DNA from: Vibrio sp. Y2-5
Lineage (GTDB): Bacteria; Pseudomonadota; Gammaproteobacteria; Enterobacterales; Vibrionaceae
Assembly: GCF_014596725.1 (NCBI RefSeq)
Contig: NZ_JACVEG010000009.1
Location: 62,001 to 126,000, forward strand
Reading direction: 5' to 3'
Length of the DNA: 64,000 nucleotides
Shown: piece by piece, positions 26,550 to 36,282 of the stretch
Layout: each line of letters opens with the position of its first letter
Position numbering within the stretch: position 1 is the stretch's first letter
The notes under the pieces: generated by a model
Told to the model about the DNA's origin: nothing
Database searches by the model: none
Seen by the model: only the letters and a program-made list of their open reading frames with translations
Program-made: the position numbers and the translations under genes

Positions 26550-28073
26550 ATGGGTTTTACCTCGTTAGGTCTATCTGCTCCAATCCTTAAAGCTATTGAA
26601 GAAAAAGGATATACCACTCCTTCACCTATTCAAGTACAAGCGATTCCAGCTGTATTAGAAGGCAAAGATGTAATGGCGGCAGCGCAGACTGGTACAGGTA
26701 AAACTGCTGGTTTTACTCTGCCTATTTTAGAGCTTTTATCACACGGTCCAAAAGTTCGTGGCAATCAGGTTCGCGCTTTGGTCCTTACTCCAACCCGTGA
26801 GCTTGCCGCTCAGGTTGAAGACAACGTCAACACCTATGGCAGTCATTTACCTCTTACCAGTGCTGTAGTTTTTGGTGGTGTAAAGATTAACCCACAAATG
26901 CTGCGCTTACGTAAAGGCGCAGACGTGCTGGTAGCAACACCAGGCCGTCTGTTGGATCTATACAATCAAAATGCGGTTAAGTTTGATCAACTTGAAGTTC
27001 TGGTTCTTGATGAAGCAGACCGTATGCTCGATATGGGCTTCATTCGTGACATTCGTAAGATCCTTGATTTGTTACCGAAGAAACGCCAGAACCTACTGTT
27101 CTCAGCAACGTTTTCTGACGAAATTCGTGCCTTAGCCAAAACGATGGTCAACAACCCCGTTGAGATATCCGTAAGCCCTGCTAACTCAACAGCAAGAACC
27201 GTAGAGCAATGCATTTACCCAGCGGATGTTAAAAAGAAAGCACCAATGCTGGTAAAACTGATCAAAGACGGCAACTGGCAGCAAGTGCTGGTGTTTACTA
27301 AAACCAAGCATGGCGCAAACAAGTTGTCAGCATTTTTAAATGATGAAGGTATTACCTCAGCACCAATTCATGGCAACAAGAGTCAAGGCGCGCGCACCAA
27401 AGCACTGGCGGATTTTAAATCTGGCGAAGTTCGCGTACTCGTGGCAACAGACATTGCAGCTCGTGGTATTGATATCCCTCAGTTACCGCAAGTGGTGAAC
27501 TTTGAACTGCCTAAAGTTGCTGAAGATTATGTGCACCGTATCGGTCGTACAGGTCGTGCAGGTGAAGTGGGTAAAGCGATTACTTTAGTTTCAGCGATTG
27601 AAGCGCCTGAACTTTTTGCTATTGAGCGCCTTATTCAGCAAGTGCTTCCACGTATGGAGCTGCAAGGATTTGCGCCAAGCAACAAAGTTCCTGAATCTGT
27701 TTTAGATACTCGCCCGATAAAACCGAAGAAGCCTAAGAAACCGAAAAAGCCTAATACTCCTAACGCAGAAGGTAACCGAACTGCTCAAGAGTCTTCAAAA
27801 GGCGGAAAACCTGCGGCTAAACACACCTCGAAACCTAAACGCCATAAACCAAGTGGTGAAGGTCATCGTGATGGCAATCCAAATGCCAACAAACCGAGTG
27901 GCAACGGTAAACCAAACCGAAATGGAAAGCCTGGTTCAGGTGGTAAACCCGGTTCAAATGGCAAACCTGTTACAACAAGCGGTAAGCCAAGTGCAAACGG
28001 CAAACCAAGCGGAAACAGGAAACCGAATCGCGGTTCAAACCAAAACCGCAGCAAACCAGCTCAATCAGCATAA
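26550..28073 (+). CDS. rhlE: DEAD-box ATP-dependent RNA helicase RhlE
   Basis: A 507-residue helicase. Core motifs in order: the GFTSLGLS Q-motif region, AQTGTGKT (Walker A), PTRELA, TPGR, DEAD (VLDEADRMLDMG), SAT, then ARGIDIP and HRIGRTGRAG. The tail from about residue 389 is a lysine/proline-rich then glycine/asparagine-rich low-complexity extension, made of repeated GKP-type units (PGSGGKPGSNGKP and similar). Such tails promote RNA binding and phase separation in other DEAD-box proteins. The layout fits RhlE better than SrmB, DeaD or RhlB. Confidence 0.9.
   Translation: MGFTSLGLSAPILKAIEEKGYTTPSPIQVQAIPAVLEGKDVMAAAQTGTGKTAGFTLPILELLSHGPKVRGNQVRALVLTPTRELAAQVEDNVNTYGSHLPLTSAVVFGGVKINPQMLRLRKGADVLVATPGRLLDLYNQNAVKFDQLEVLVLDEADRMLDMGFIRDIRKILDLLPKKRQNLLFSATFSDEIRALAKTMVNNPVEISVSPANSTARTVEQCIYPADVKKKAPMLVKLIKDGNWQQVLVFTKTKHGANKLSAFLNDEGITSAPIHGNKSQGARTKALADFKSGEVRVLVATDIAARGIDIPQLPQVVNFELPKVAEDYVHRIGRTGRAGEVGKAITLVSAIEAPELFAIERLIQQVLPRMELQGFAPSNKVPESVLDTRPIKPKKPKKPKKPNTPNAEGNRTAQESSKGGKPAAKHTSKPKRHKPSGEGHRDGNPNANKPSGNGKPNRNGKPGSGGKPGSNGKPVTTSGKPSANGKPSGNRKPNRGSNQNRSKPAQSA
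27715..28065 (+). repeat. Low-complexity repeat coding the RhlE tail
   Basis: Short degenerate repeats encoding PKKPKKPKK-type blocks and then units of (N/S)GKP. It is prone to length variation by slippage. It lies in the helicase reading frame. Confidence 0.7.
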
Positions 28074-28085
28074 TATCGATTCCTA

Positions 28086-28119
28086 AAAAAGAGTGTGGCC
28101 TAAAAGCCACACTCTTTTT
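28086..28119. terminator. Bidirectional terminator after rhlE
   Basis: AAAAAGAGTGTGGC / GCCACACTCTTTTT, a 14-bp perfect stem with a six-base loop and T-runs on both strands, between convergent rhlE and the Usp gene. Confidence 0.92.
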
Positions 28120-28194
28120 AATTCCACGTCTTTACTCTTCAATCCTATCTTTTCGTTCTCACAGTACGACTTGAGTTAATACTAGCTTGAACCG

Positions 28195-28638
28195 TTAAGA
28201 TTCCATGGGAACAACCAAAATATCAATCGGTGACTTGTTGATCAGATCTCGTGAATAGGAAACCATATTGCTCCAGAAGTCATGGTGATGACCGCAGATA
28301 AGCAGGTCGTACTCATGCTGCTCGATCACTTTTTTAAGTTTGCTACCCAAACTGCCTGTCCCGACCCAGAAATGTTTGATAGGAAAATCAGGGAATTGCT
28401 CTTTCGCATAAATCTGGAACTTATGGAGAAGCTCATTGGAATGCTGATTAAGCGGCTTTTGAGTTGGGTCCTGCTGAATATCAATTAACTGGGTATAAAC
28501 CTCTCCCACAGCTCCATCAACATGGATGAACGAGACATCAGCATCGAAAGTGTTCGCCATTGCGACCGCTTTATTAATTAAAGCTTTGTTCTCTTCAGTC
28601 AGCTCTAGCGCGACTAAAATATGTTGGTATTTCATCAT
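28195..28638 (-). CDS. Universal stress protein, UspA type
   Basis: A 147-residue UspA-fold protein. It begins with YQHILVALEL, has SFIHVDG, and the C-terminal part DLLICGHHHDFWSNMVSYSRDLIN is very like E. coli UspA. The classic ATP-binding G-2x-G-9x-G(S/T) motif is not obvious, as in UspA. It has a GAGGGCAG ribosome site. Expected to be stress- or starvation-induced. Confidence 0.9.
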   Translation of the reverse strand: MMKYQHILVALELTEENKALINKAVAMANTFDADVSFIHVDGAVGEVYTQLIDIQQDPTQKPLNQHSNELLHKFQIYAKEQFPDFPIKHFWVGTGSLGSKLKKVIEQHEYDLLICGHHHDFWSNMVSYSRDLINKSPIDILVVPMES

Positions 28639-28746
28639 TCTGCCCTCATGCCAATATGACTGTTGAGAGCATAGTCTTTGTGCAAAAAAAAGGTGTCACT
28701 GAGATCACACGATTAAAAGAACAGTTAATCCTGTAAGTTCAAAAGC

Positions 28747-29160
28747 TTAATAGGAAACTTTGCCACGCAGAGACTTGTTCGCACCGTTGCGCTTTTTAGC
28801 CTCAACGCGTCGACGCTGGGATGCCTTTGTCGGCTTGGTTGGCCTGCGCTTTTTCACTACAACCATTGCTGCAACAATCATCTCTCGCAGACGATTCAAC
28901 GCATCTTCCCGATTCTGTTCTTGAGTCCGATAGGTTTGCGCTTTAATGATGATCACCCCTTCTTTGGTGATTCTACTGTCTGACAACGCAAGCAATTTCT
29001 CTTTATAGATAGGAGGTAAAGTGGAACTCGGTACATCAAACCGAAGATGAATCGCACTCGACACCTTATTCACATTCTGACCGCCACTGCCCATCGCACG
29101 AATGGCCGACAATTCGATTTCCCAATCAGCCAGTTCTACAGTGTTTGATATTTTAAGCAT
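28747..29160 (-). CDS. arfB: Alternative ribosome-rescue factor ArfB
   Basis: A 137-residue peptidyl-tRNA hydrolase (E. coli YaeJ/ArfB is 140). The catalytic GGQ motif is at residues 26-28 (GSGGQNV), and the C-terminal basic tail that inserts into the mRNA channel is present (KKRRPTKPTKASQRRRVEAKKR). It releases stalled ribosomes lacking a stop codon. Intact and apparently single-gene. Confidence 0.93.
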   Translation of the reverse strand: MLKISNTVELADWEIELSAIRAMGSGGQNVNKVSSAIHLRFDVPSSTLPPIYKEKLLALSDSRITKEGVIIIKAQTYRTQEQNREDALNRLREMIVAAMVVVKKRRPTKPTKASQRRRVEAKKRNGANKSLRGKVSY

Positions 29161-29231
29161 GACATTATGTTCAACGGTAAAGAATGAACCGCCATTTTAG
29201 AGAACTTCCGTTTCTAATACTATGGCTACGG

Positions 29232-31736
29232 CTAGATTGAATCGGAACCTGATTGAAGCTTTGAACACAAAAGTTCGCCAATTGAGTCAATGGTCAAAGG
29301 CGGAGCGAAATAATAACCCTGCACAAAATCACATCCATATTCAGTCAATTCACTGTATTGATTCATCGTCTCCACACCTTCAGCAACAACTGTCATGTGG
29401 CACGATTCACCAATAGCAATAATGGCTTTCACCAACGTTTTGGTTTGTTCACTAACCAAGAGCTTTTCTATGAAAGATCGATCAATTTTAATTTCTGTAA
29501 TCGGTAAAGTATTGAGATAACTCAGTGAAGAGTAACCAGTACCAAAGTCGTCTAAAGACAATCCAAAGCCAAAGCTTCTCATACTGTTCAAGCGTTCGGC
29601 TACCGTATCCAAGTCCTCCAATAACACATTCTCTGTGATCTCCAGTGTCACACGAGAAATATCAATACCCACCTCTTGCGTAATTGCAACCAAGGTTTCA
29701 GGAAAATTTGGCTCCATCAACTGTTTAGGAGAGATGTTAATTGAAACGCCTAAAGCATCGGATCCATTAGGACTGATTGAAAGAATGTCTTCACAAGCTT
29801 TATGGAATACAAAACGCCCCAGCTCATGTATTACTCCAATATCTTCAGCCAAAGCGATAAATTTCACGGGCGAGATTGGCCCTAGTCGAGCGCTGTTCCA
29901 ACGTGCAAGCGCTTCAACTCCCATGATCTTCCCGCTTGCCACATTGACCTGAGGTTGATAAAACACTTTGAACTCGTCGCCTTTCAGGGCTTTTCTCAGC
30001 TCGTCTTCTATCATGTAGTCAAGTTGTATCTCTGCATTGATGTCACTGTTGTAAAACATAGCGTTTCCTTTACGCTGTGCTTTGGATTTATACAAAACGA
30101 CATCCGCCTTACGGATTAGAGCTTCTGGTTCAGTATCATCATGCGGGAACATAGCCACACCGATACTACAGTTGGTGGTCAATACCTTACCGTCGATGAT
30201 GAACTTATCTTCAAACACTTGTTGAATAAGCAATACTTTCTCTTTGGCAGCCACGTTATCGGCCAGAGCAGGGAAACAGAATATAAACTCATCACCACCA
30301 AAACGTGACACTGTATCGTGAGGGCCTAGCAGGGTTTCAAATTTACGGCTGATGGTTTTAAGAAGTTTATCGCCTGATGAATGTCCGTGGAGATCGTTTA
30401 TCTTCTTAAAATCATCAATATCCAACAGCATGACAGCACCACAACACTGGTTGTGATGAGCATAATCAATTCCGTTGTGAATGATACCGTTCAGAAGAAG
30501 CCGATTAGGCAAGTCTGTTAAAGAGTCGTGTTCTGCAAGATATTTTAGCTTATCTTTAACTTGGTTTAGCTCAGCAAAATCTTTTGCTATGCGCTCTTGG
30601 AAACGCTTAAATCGATCACCTATCGCACTGCCCAGTTTCAATGAAAGTGCAATGATTATTAAGGTGGAGACCATACTTGCCAACAGAACACGTTTCAATT
30701 CAGTTCTATTGCTGGCTTCTAATGCACGAATATTTTCGTCCAGATAAGCTTCGAAGCGTTGAACATAAAAACCAGTGCCGATGGTCCAATCCCATCCATC
30801 AATCATTTTGAGATAACTGATTTTCTCTCCACCACTCGTAGATCCAGGCATATATTTAGCCATGTAGTGGGTAAAACCGGAACGATCCGTGTCTTTGGCT
30901 CGTATTTCATCAATCTGCAGGTGCAGTTCGTCAGAAACAGGAGTGTTAACCATGGAAGCTTCAGGGTGCGCTAAAATCGTTCCTTCATTATCAATGACAA
31001 ACACATAGTCGTTATTGCCATACCGGAAATGCGTGAGCCAATCTATAACTTGTTTTTGTATATCTGCTTGCACATCAACGACATATTCCCCAGTACCGAT
31101 ATACCAACCATACGGCTCAAAATACTTACCAAACCCTATTTTTTCGAAATGCTTGCTAGGGTCTTCATTTGGCTTGCTATACCACCAGCGATAAAAAGCT
31201 TCACCACCAGCATCGTTTACTTTCTCAATGTGCTCCTGAACAATCAAGGAACCTTTCACATCTTTGGTGTCCCAGACAGACTGGCCTTCTAACTCGGGTA
31301 AATAGCTGTGCAAGACATTGATGCCTTTACTATCAAAAATAAAGAAATAGCCACGCCCAGAGTTAAAGCGAATGGGTCTCAGCGCTTCTCTAATCATACG
31401 CACGACCTCTTCCTTCGGCTGGTCACTGTGTTTCTGATAGATGTTGGTTGCTATATTGTGAGCCTCATACACACGGTCTCGTAGCTGATCCTTTAACGTT
31501 TTAATTGTCAGGCTTTTTTGTCTTTCGATTTGACTGGAGACTTGTTGGATTTGGTCTTGAACTATCTGTTTTTGTTGTTCAATAAGATTGTCACGAATGA
31601 AATTTATCTTCTCTTCTGATTCAATCTGATTACTTTGAATAAGAATGACGTTAACCACGATAGCAAAGAGAGTGATGAACACTGCTGGTGCATATCGAAT
31701 AATATTCAGCAATTTTCTATCGTTTAGTGGAATCAT
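29232..31736 (-). CDS. Cache-sensor GGDEF-EAL protein
   Basis: An 834-residue membrane protein. An N-terminal transmembrane segment (about residues 15-31) is followed by a long periplasmic helix and two Cache-type sensor modules (the RGYFFIFDSKG and GWYIGTGEYV segments recur in related form), a second transmembrane segment near residue 355, then GGDEF with an intact RFGGDEF and EAL (VEALARWN, EITENVLL, DDFGTGYSSL, KIDRSF, VAEGVE). Both halves keep catalytic residues, so it could make or degrade cyclic di-GMP. No RxxD inhibitory site. Ligand unknown. Confidence 0.9.
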   Translation of the reverse strand: MIPLNDRKLLNIIRYAPAVFITLFAIVVNVILIQSNQIESEEKINFIRDNLIEQQKQIVQDQIQQVSSQIERQKSLTIKTLKDQLRDRVYEAHNIATNIYQKHSDQPKEEVVRMIREALRPIRFNSGRGYFFIFDSKGINVLHSYLPELEGQSVWDTKDVKGSLIVQEHIEKVNDAGGEAFYRWWYSKPNEDPSKHFEKIGFGKYFEPYGWYIGTGEYVVDVQADIQKQVIDWLTHFRYGNNDYVFVIDNEGTILAHPEASMVNTPVSDELHLQIDEIRAKDTDRSGFTHYMAKYMPGSTSGGEKISYLKMIDGWDWTIGTGFYVQRFEAYLDENIRALEASNRTELKRVLLASMVSTLIIIALSLKLGSAIGDRFKRFQERIAKDFAELNQVKDKLKYLAEHDSLTDLPNRLLLNGIIHNGIDYAHHNQCCGAVMLLDIDDFKKINDLHGHSSGDKLLKTISRKFETLLGPHDTVSRFGGDEFIFCFPALADNVAAKEKVLLIQQVFEDKFIIDGKVLTTNCSIGVAMFPHDDTEPEALIRKADVVLYKSKAQRKGNAMFYNSDINAEIQLDYMIEDELRKALKGDEFKVFYQPQVNVASGKIMGVEALARWNSARLGPISPVKFIALAEDIGVIHELGRFVFHKACEDILSISPNGSDALGVSINISPKQLMEPNFPETLVAITQEVGIDISRVTLEITENVLLEDLDTVAERLNSMRSFGFGLSLDDFGTGYSSLSYLNTLPITEIKIDRSFIEKLLVSEQTKTLVKAIIAIGESCHMTVVAEGVETMNQYSELTEYGCDFVQGYYFAPPLTIDSIGELLCSKLQSGSDSI

Positions 31737-31875
31737 CGCTTCCTACTTAAAGGTGTGGCTACTCATTAAGAATAGACAATTTTAACTAGATACAAGAAAC
31801 GAAAAGTCTAAAATGATTAACCAGACAAGATAGCGGTCATTTTGAAGATTTTTCTGATTTTTAGTAGCAATATAA

Positions 31876-31902
31876 CGCGAGCCATTGGTACAACAGCTCG
31901 CG
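31876..31902 (-). terminator. Possible terminator after sbcC
   Basis: CGCGAGC / GCTCGCG, 7-bp stem with 13-base loop, about 23 bases after the sbcC stop. Only a weak T-run follows on the minus strand. Confidence 0.4.
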
Positions 31903-31924
31903 CTTAAGATGAAATCTTAGGTGG

Positions 31925-34900
31925 TTAAGCAACCAGTTTAGTGGAACTTCCCATCCTTGAAGCTTCCACATCTAACCTAAGGGAAATTTGCTCTTTGAGT
32001 TCACTCACGTGCGAGATGATTCCAATAGTTCTGCCTCCCTGTTGCAAATCAATCAAGGTTTGTATCGCCAGATCCAATGATTCAGGATCAAGACTGCCAA
32101 AACCTTCATCAATAAACAGAGTATCGAGACGAATACCACCGCTGTACGACTGCACCACATCCGATAAGCCAAGCGCCAAAGAGAGCGCTGCCATAAACGA
32201 TTCACCACCGGAAAGGGTCGCTACGTCGCGCCATTTACCTGTGTAGCCATCTTCCACCATCAGATCTAAGCCTGAACCACTATTACCTTTGGCACGATCT
32301 TCTTTGCGTTTTAGTAAATAACGTCCTTTGCTCATCAATTGCAAACGCTGAGAAGCTTGAATCAAGACATCATCCAGCAAAACTCCAAGCACGAAGCGAT
32401 GTAGGCTTACTCTGGCTCCGGTTTTACCCGTAGCGATATCACTTAATGTGCCAAATACCTGATAGGCTTTCTCCAGCTCTTCATTTTTCGCATAAAGCGC
32501 GGCGAGTTTCTGTTGCACCTGATTGAGGCTGTCCATTCGCGAGCGCAATTGCGTATAGCGTTGCAACGCTTGTTCAACCTCTTGCTCTTTTGCTGTCAAT
32601 GCTTGTTCTAAAGGCTCTAACTCTGGTTGCTGTTTATCTTTCAATTCAGTAGAGAGCGTTTCAAGCTGAGTTTTTAGCGACGCGCCTTTATCTTCGTATT
32701 GGCGAATTGACGATTCCAGTTCGGCTATCGCCGCTTCTGCCAATTTTGCGCTTAAATAGGCATCCTGGTTTTCAAACGAACTTGCAGCCAGAGCTTCTAA
32801 CCAAGCTTTCTCGGTGCTTTGCTTTTCATCAAACCACTGTTTCTTCAGCGACTGAGCATCATTTAACGATGATTCAATCGCGGAAAGCTGCTTCTGAGTT
32901 TCAGCAAACTGTTGCTGCGCCTGCTGCTCAGCTTTTTGCAACTCTTCGATTTGCTTTTTAATCGCAACATATTGCGATCTCACCTGCTCCACATTCTCGA
33001 AACCAGATGAAACACCTTCGAGAAGTGAAGCTACTTCGGTTTCCAAAACCGTCATCGCATGCTTGCTGTCTGCTGTGCCTGCAATAGACTTCTCAAGATT
33101 AGCCTTGGTTTGTAAATGGCGGCCTTCCAGAGCCTCTAACTGCGCTTTCAAAACTTGAGGCTGCATGGATGCCAGAGTTTGAATCTCTTTCTCTAACGTT
33201 TCTTTGCTTTGTCCAAGCACAGCGAGTTCGGCTATCGATTGCTCTGCAATCTTCGCTAATAGCTGGTTCAGTTCACGTTCAATTTGACCAACATTTGATA
33301 CCGCAGACTGATGATGTTTCAACGCTTCCAACTCATTTGACGCACGCAACTGCTGCGCATCTCGGGCAACTTTCACTTCCTCTCGGGTAACCACATCACC
33401 GGTAAAACCTGCTAACTGAGGATGTTCCAAGCTACCACAGACAGGACAAGCATCACCCTCACTTAGTGACTTCGCCAATTCAGCCGCTTGGTTGGTGTGC
33501 CAGATCATCTCTAGTCTGTCGGCGTCTTTCTTAGCTTCATTGGTTGCTGCTTGCGCTTCGGCATATCTTTTTTCCGCCAGAGCCACGGCTTGCTTAAGTT
33601 TGCTTTGTTGTTCCGTCAGATGATTGCTGCTTTGACGAACTTTGATCTGTTCAACCACATTCGCGAGCGACAAACGTTTAGCATCTAAACTCGACACTGC
33701 ATGAGACGTTTGTTCGTATTCGGTTCGTTTGGCTTGTATCTCTGCATCTAGATTCTTTAACTGTTTCTCAAGCGTTTCTTCTTCTGCCTTTGCCTTTTGA
33801 AACCTTAATTTTGCCGCCTCAAGCGCTTTTTGTTTGTCATCAAGTATGCGGTATTTTTTACCGATTTCTTCAAGCTGATAAAGCTGTTGAGACAATTCAG
33901 GAACCACTTGTACATTCTTCACCGTTTGCTGCCAAACAGATTCCGCTTGTTCAACCTTGGCTTTAGTTTGCACTACCAGCAGTAGCTTTTCGCTAACGCT
34001 TTTTTCTGCCTGTTCACACTGTTTCGAAGCACTGACCCATTGGCTAAATGGCAGATCTAAGGTAAGCGCCTGTCTTGCTTTGGTTCTTTTCTGGCGTAGC
34101 TGTTCAATATTCGGCAACTCAGATTGATGTTCGGTTACCGCTTTCTCAATCTCAGCCTTTTGTACAAATTTCTGTTTTAGCTCCTGAGCTGAATTGCGTT
34201 GTTTTTTCGCTTCATCCAGTTGCTGTTGCAGTGATTGATAGCTCTGTTCGCTTTGCTTTAGTTCAGGTTGAAGTTTTGTTTGTTCTTCTTTCAGCTCTTC
34301 TTCCGAAGCCGCAGATACCACATTCAACGCGCCTTTTATCTGGTTATCGAACTCATCTTTTTCTTTGCGAATTCCCGCTGCTTTTTCAAACAGAGCGCGT
34401 TCTATCTGGGTATAAATTTGCGTTTGAAATAACTGACCAAAGATTTGTTCACGCTCTTTTGAATTAGCCACTAAAAGCTCACGAAACCTACCTTGCGGGA
34501 TCACCATTACTTGACGGAATTGCTTAACATCCAAGCCAATCAAATCGACCATCGCTTTTGCAACAGGGTTCGGGCGATTAGCCAGCAGCTTTTGTTCACC
34601 GTCTACAATTTCAACTAAGGTCGCCGCGTGAGCTTTCTTAGTTGTACCCTCGCCGCGTTTTTTTGGTGTCTCCTGATCTGGGCTGCGAGTCACAAGGTAC
34701 ACACGTCCTGCGAGTTCAAACTCAAATTCGATCTCCGTGATGAGTTCAGCATCAGCGTAATCACAACGCATCTGATCGCCAGTACGTTCGCTGCCAGTGG
34801 TTTCACCATAAAGCGCAAAACAGATTGCATCTAAAATCGAGCTTTTACCAGCGCCTGTAGGACCGTTGATAAGGAACAGAGGAGATGCACCAAGGCTGGT

Positions 34901-34966
34901 GAAATCCACCACCTCTTTGCCAGCAAAAGGACCAAATGCCTGAATCGATAATCGGAGTGGGCGCAT
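31925..34966 (-). CDS. sbcC: Exonuclease SbcCD, subunit C
   Basis: A 1013-residue SMC/Rad50-like ATPase. The N-terminal Walker A (NGPTGAGKSSILDAI) lies near residue 36, long coiled coils flank a zinc hook (ACPVCGS) near residue 503, and the C-terminal ABC signature and Walker B (LSGGESFMAALSLALGL, then LFIDEGFGSLD) follow. It partners SbcD to cut DNA hairpins and protein-blocked ends. It starts one base after the sbcD stop. Intact. Confidence 0.95.
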   Translation of the reverse strand: MRPLRLSIQAFGPFAGKEVVDFTSLGASPLFLINGPTGAGKSSILDAICFALYGETTGSERTGDQMRCDYADAELITEIEFEFELAGRVYLVTRSPDQETPKKRGEGTTKKAHAATLVEIVDGEQKLLANRPNPVAKAMVDLIGLDVKQFRQVMVIPQGRFRELLVANSKEREQIFGQLFQTQIYTQIERALFEKAAGIRKEKDEFDNQIKGALNVVSAASEEELKEEQTKLQPELKQSEQSYQSLQQQLDEAKKQRNSAQELKQKFVQKAEIEKAVTEHQSELPNIEQLRQKRTKARQALTLDLPFSQWVSASKQCEQAEKSVSEKLLLVVQTKAKVEQAESVWQQTVKNVQVVPELSQQLYQLEEIGKKYRILDDKQKALEAAKLRFQKAKAEEETLEKQLKNLDAEIQAKRTEYEQTSHAVSSLDAKRLSLANVVEQIKVRQSSNHLTEQQSKLKQAVALAEKRYAEAQAATNEAKKDADRLEMIWHTNQAAELAKSLSEGDACPVCGSLEHPQLAGFTGDVVTREEVKVARDAQQLRASNELEALKHHQSAVSNVGQIERELNQLLAKIAEQSIAELAVLGQSKETLEKEIQTLASMQPQVLKAQLEALEGRHLQTKANLEKSIAGTADSKHAMTVLETEVASLLEGVSSGFENVEQVRSQYVAIKKQIEELQKAEQQAQQQFAETQKQLSAIESSLNDAQSLKKQWFDEKQSTEKAWLEALAASSFENQDAYLSAKLAEAAIAELESSIRQYEDKGASLKTQLETLSTELKDKQQPELEPLEQALTAKEQEVEQALQRYTQLRSRMDSLNQVQQKLAALYAKNEELEKAYQVFGTLSDIATGKTGARVSLHRFVLGVLLDDVLIQASQRLQLMSKGRYLLKRKEDRAKGNSGSGLDLMVEDGYTGKWRDVATLSGGESFMAALSLALGLSDVVQSYSGGIRLDTLFIDEGFGSLDPESLDLAIQTLIDLQQGGRTIGIISHVSELKEQISLRLDVEASRMGSSTKLVA

Positions 34967-34967
34967 T

Positions 34968-36104
34968 CTATTCCCCTTGCTTCAATGACTGGATAACGGC
35001 GCTGACAGCTTGCTCTTGAGCTTCTGTTAATGCTTCCTGTTTGGCTTCGAGGAAGAAGTCTTTAAACATCTCCATTTCGCCACGAGCTAAACGGGCTTTA
35101 CCCATTTCCTGATCGACACCGATTAACATACCGGGCTTTTCAAGGTGCAACACATTTGGATAGACCTTACGCAGCTTTTCCATTGGATCGAGAATGGCGT
35201 GCTTGTCTTGTAGGCGCACTAATAGGTAATCATGGCTATTAGGGTCTGTTCGGCCTTGCTCTAAAATTTGGTCTAACTCGCCTTCGACAATTCGCATGTT
35301 ATGAGGTGCATTGAGTGGTATTTGGCTGGCTGAAACAAAACCGTCTTTATCCAGTTCCACGAGTGTCATCGCTTTCTTGTGGTGTTGCTCACTGAAGCTG
35401 TATTTCATCAGTGAACCGGAATAGCGGATATAATCTGAACCTTTCATTTGTGGCTGATGCAAATGACCGAGAGCCACATAGTCAAAAGCTAAAAAGTGTT
35501 CGTGACTGACTCTGTCCGAGCCACCAATAGAGAGTGGTCGTTCTGATTCAGACTCAATCGCGCCATCAACAAAACAATGACTGATCAATATGTTTTTTTG
35601 AGAAGGTTTAAATTGCTCGGCAATTAACCCGCAAAGATGCTGATGAGCTTCATCGTGAGTGCTAATCGCAGTCTGATAGTAATGACGGACCAACTCAGGA
35701 TCGTTATATGGCATGCCGTAAAATGCCACTTCACCGGCTTGTTTACTACAAAGAACCACTGGCTCAAGCATATGTTCGAAATCTGCAATGATGTGCAAAC
35801 CGGATTGCTTCATCTGCTTTGCCGCAAAGCCTAGTCGTTTCGCTCCGTCATGGTTGCCCGGTATGACAAGCATAGGCACACCAATCTCTCCACAAATCTT
35901 TGTGACAATCTCATCCAGTAACTCAATCGCCAGTGTTGGAGGAACGGAGCGATCATACACATCACCGGCGAGTACTAAGGCATCAACCGAGTTGTGTTTT
36001 ATGTAATCAACGATTTGAGATAGTACGTGCCTTTGATCTTCAAGTAGCGACACGTTATGAAACTGACGGCCTAAGTGCCAATCTGAGGTGTGAAGAAACT
36101 TCAT
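34968..36104 (-). CDS. sbcD: Exonuclease SbcCD, subunit D
   Basis: A 378-residue Mre11-like nuclease. Metallophosphoesterase motifs: HTSDWHLG near the N-terminus, GDVYDRS near residue 50, GNHDG near residue 83, SHCFVDG and GHLHQPQ. The ATG at 36104 is preferred because AGGAAAGGC sits before it and the DWHLG motif falls at the usual position; an upstream in-frame extension to 36245 has no family resemblance. Operon with sbcC. Confidence 0.95.
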   Translation of the reverse strand: MKFLHTSDWHLGRQFHNVSLLEDQRHVLSQIVDYIKHNSVDALVLAGDVYDRSVPPTLAIELLDEIVTKICGEIGVPMLVIPGNHDGAKRLGFAAKQMKQSGLHIIADFEHMLEPVVLCSKQAGEVAFYGMPYNDPELVRHYYQTAISTHDEAHQHLCGLIAEQFKPSQKNILISHCFVDGAIESESERPLSIGGSDRVSHEHFLAFDYVALGHLHQPQMKGSDYIRYSGSLMKYSFSEQHHKKAMTLVELDKDGFVSASQIPLNAPHNMRIVEGELDQILEQGRTDPNSHDYLLVRLQDKHAILDPMEKLRKVYPNVLHLEKPGMLIGVDQEMGKARLARGEMEMFKDFFLEAKQEALTEAQEQAVSAVIQSLKQGE

Positions 36105-36282
36105 GCCTTTCCTGTGCAACGAACACTTTATTAAAATAGTTGCCGAATATGATACCCGTTTTACGAGCAAATGCGACGCTGAAAAGATAAAGAGTGAGTG
36201 ATGGTGCAGGATTGATTGCCCTTTGTATTTCATCAATGAAATCAAAGAGCAATCGAAATCAGGGTTTAAATGATCGCTTAAC

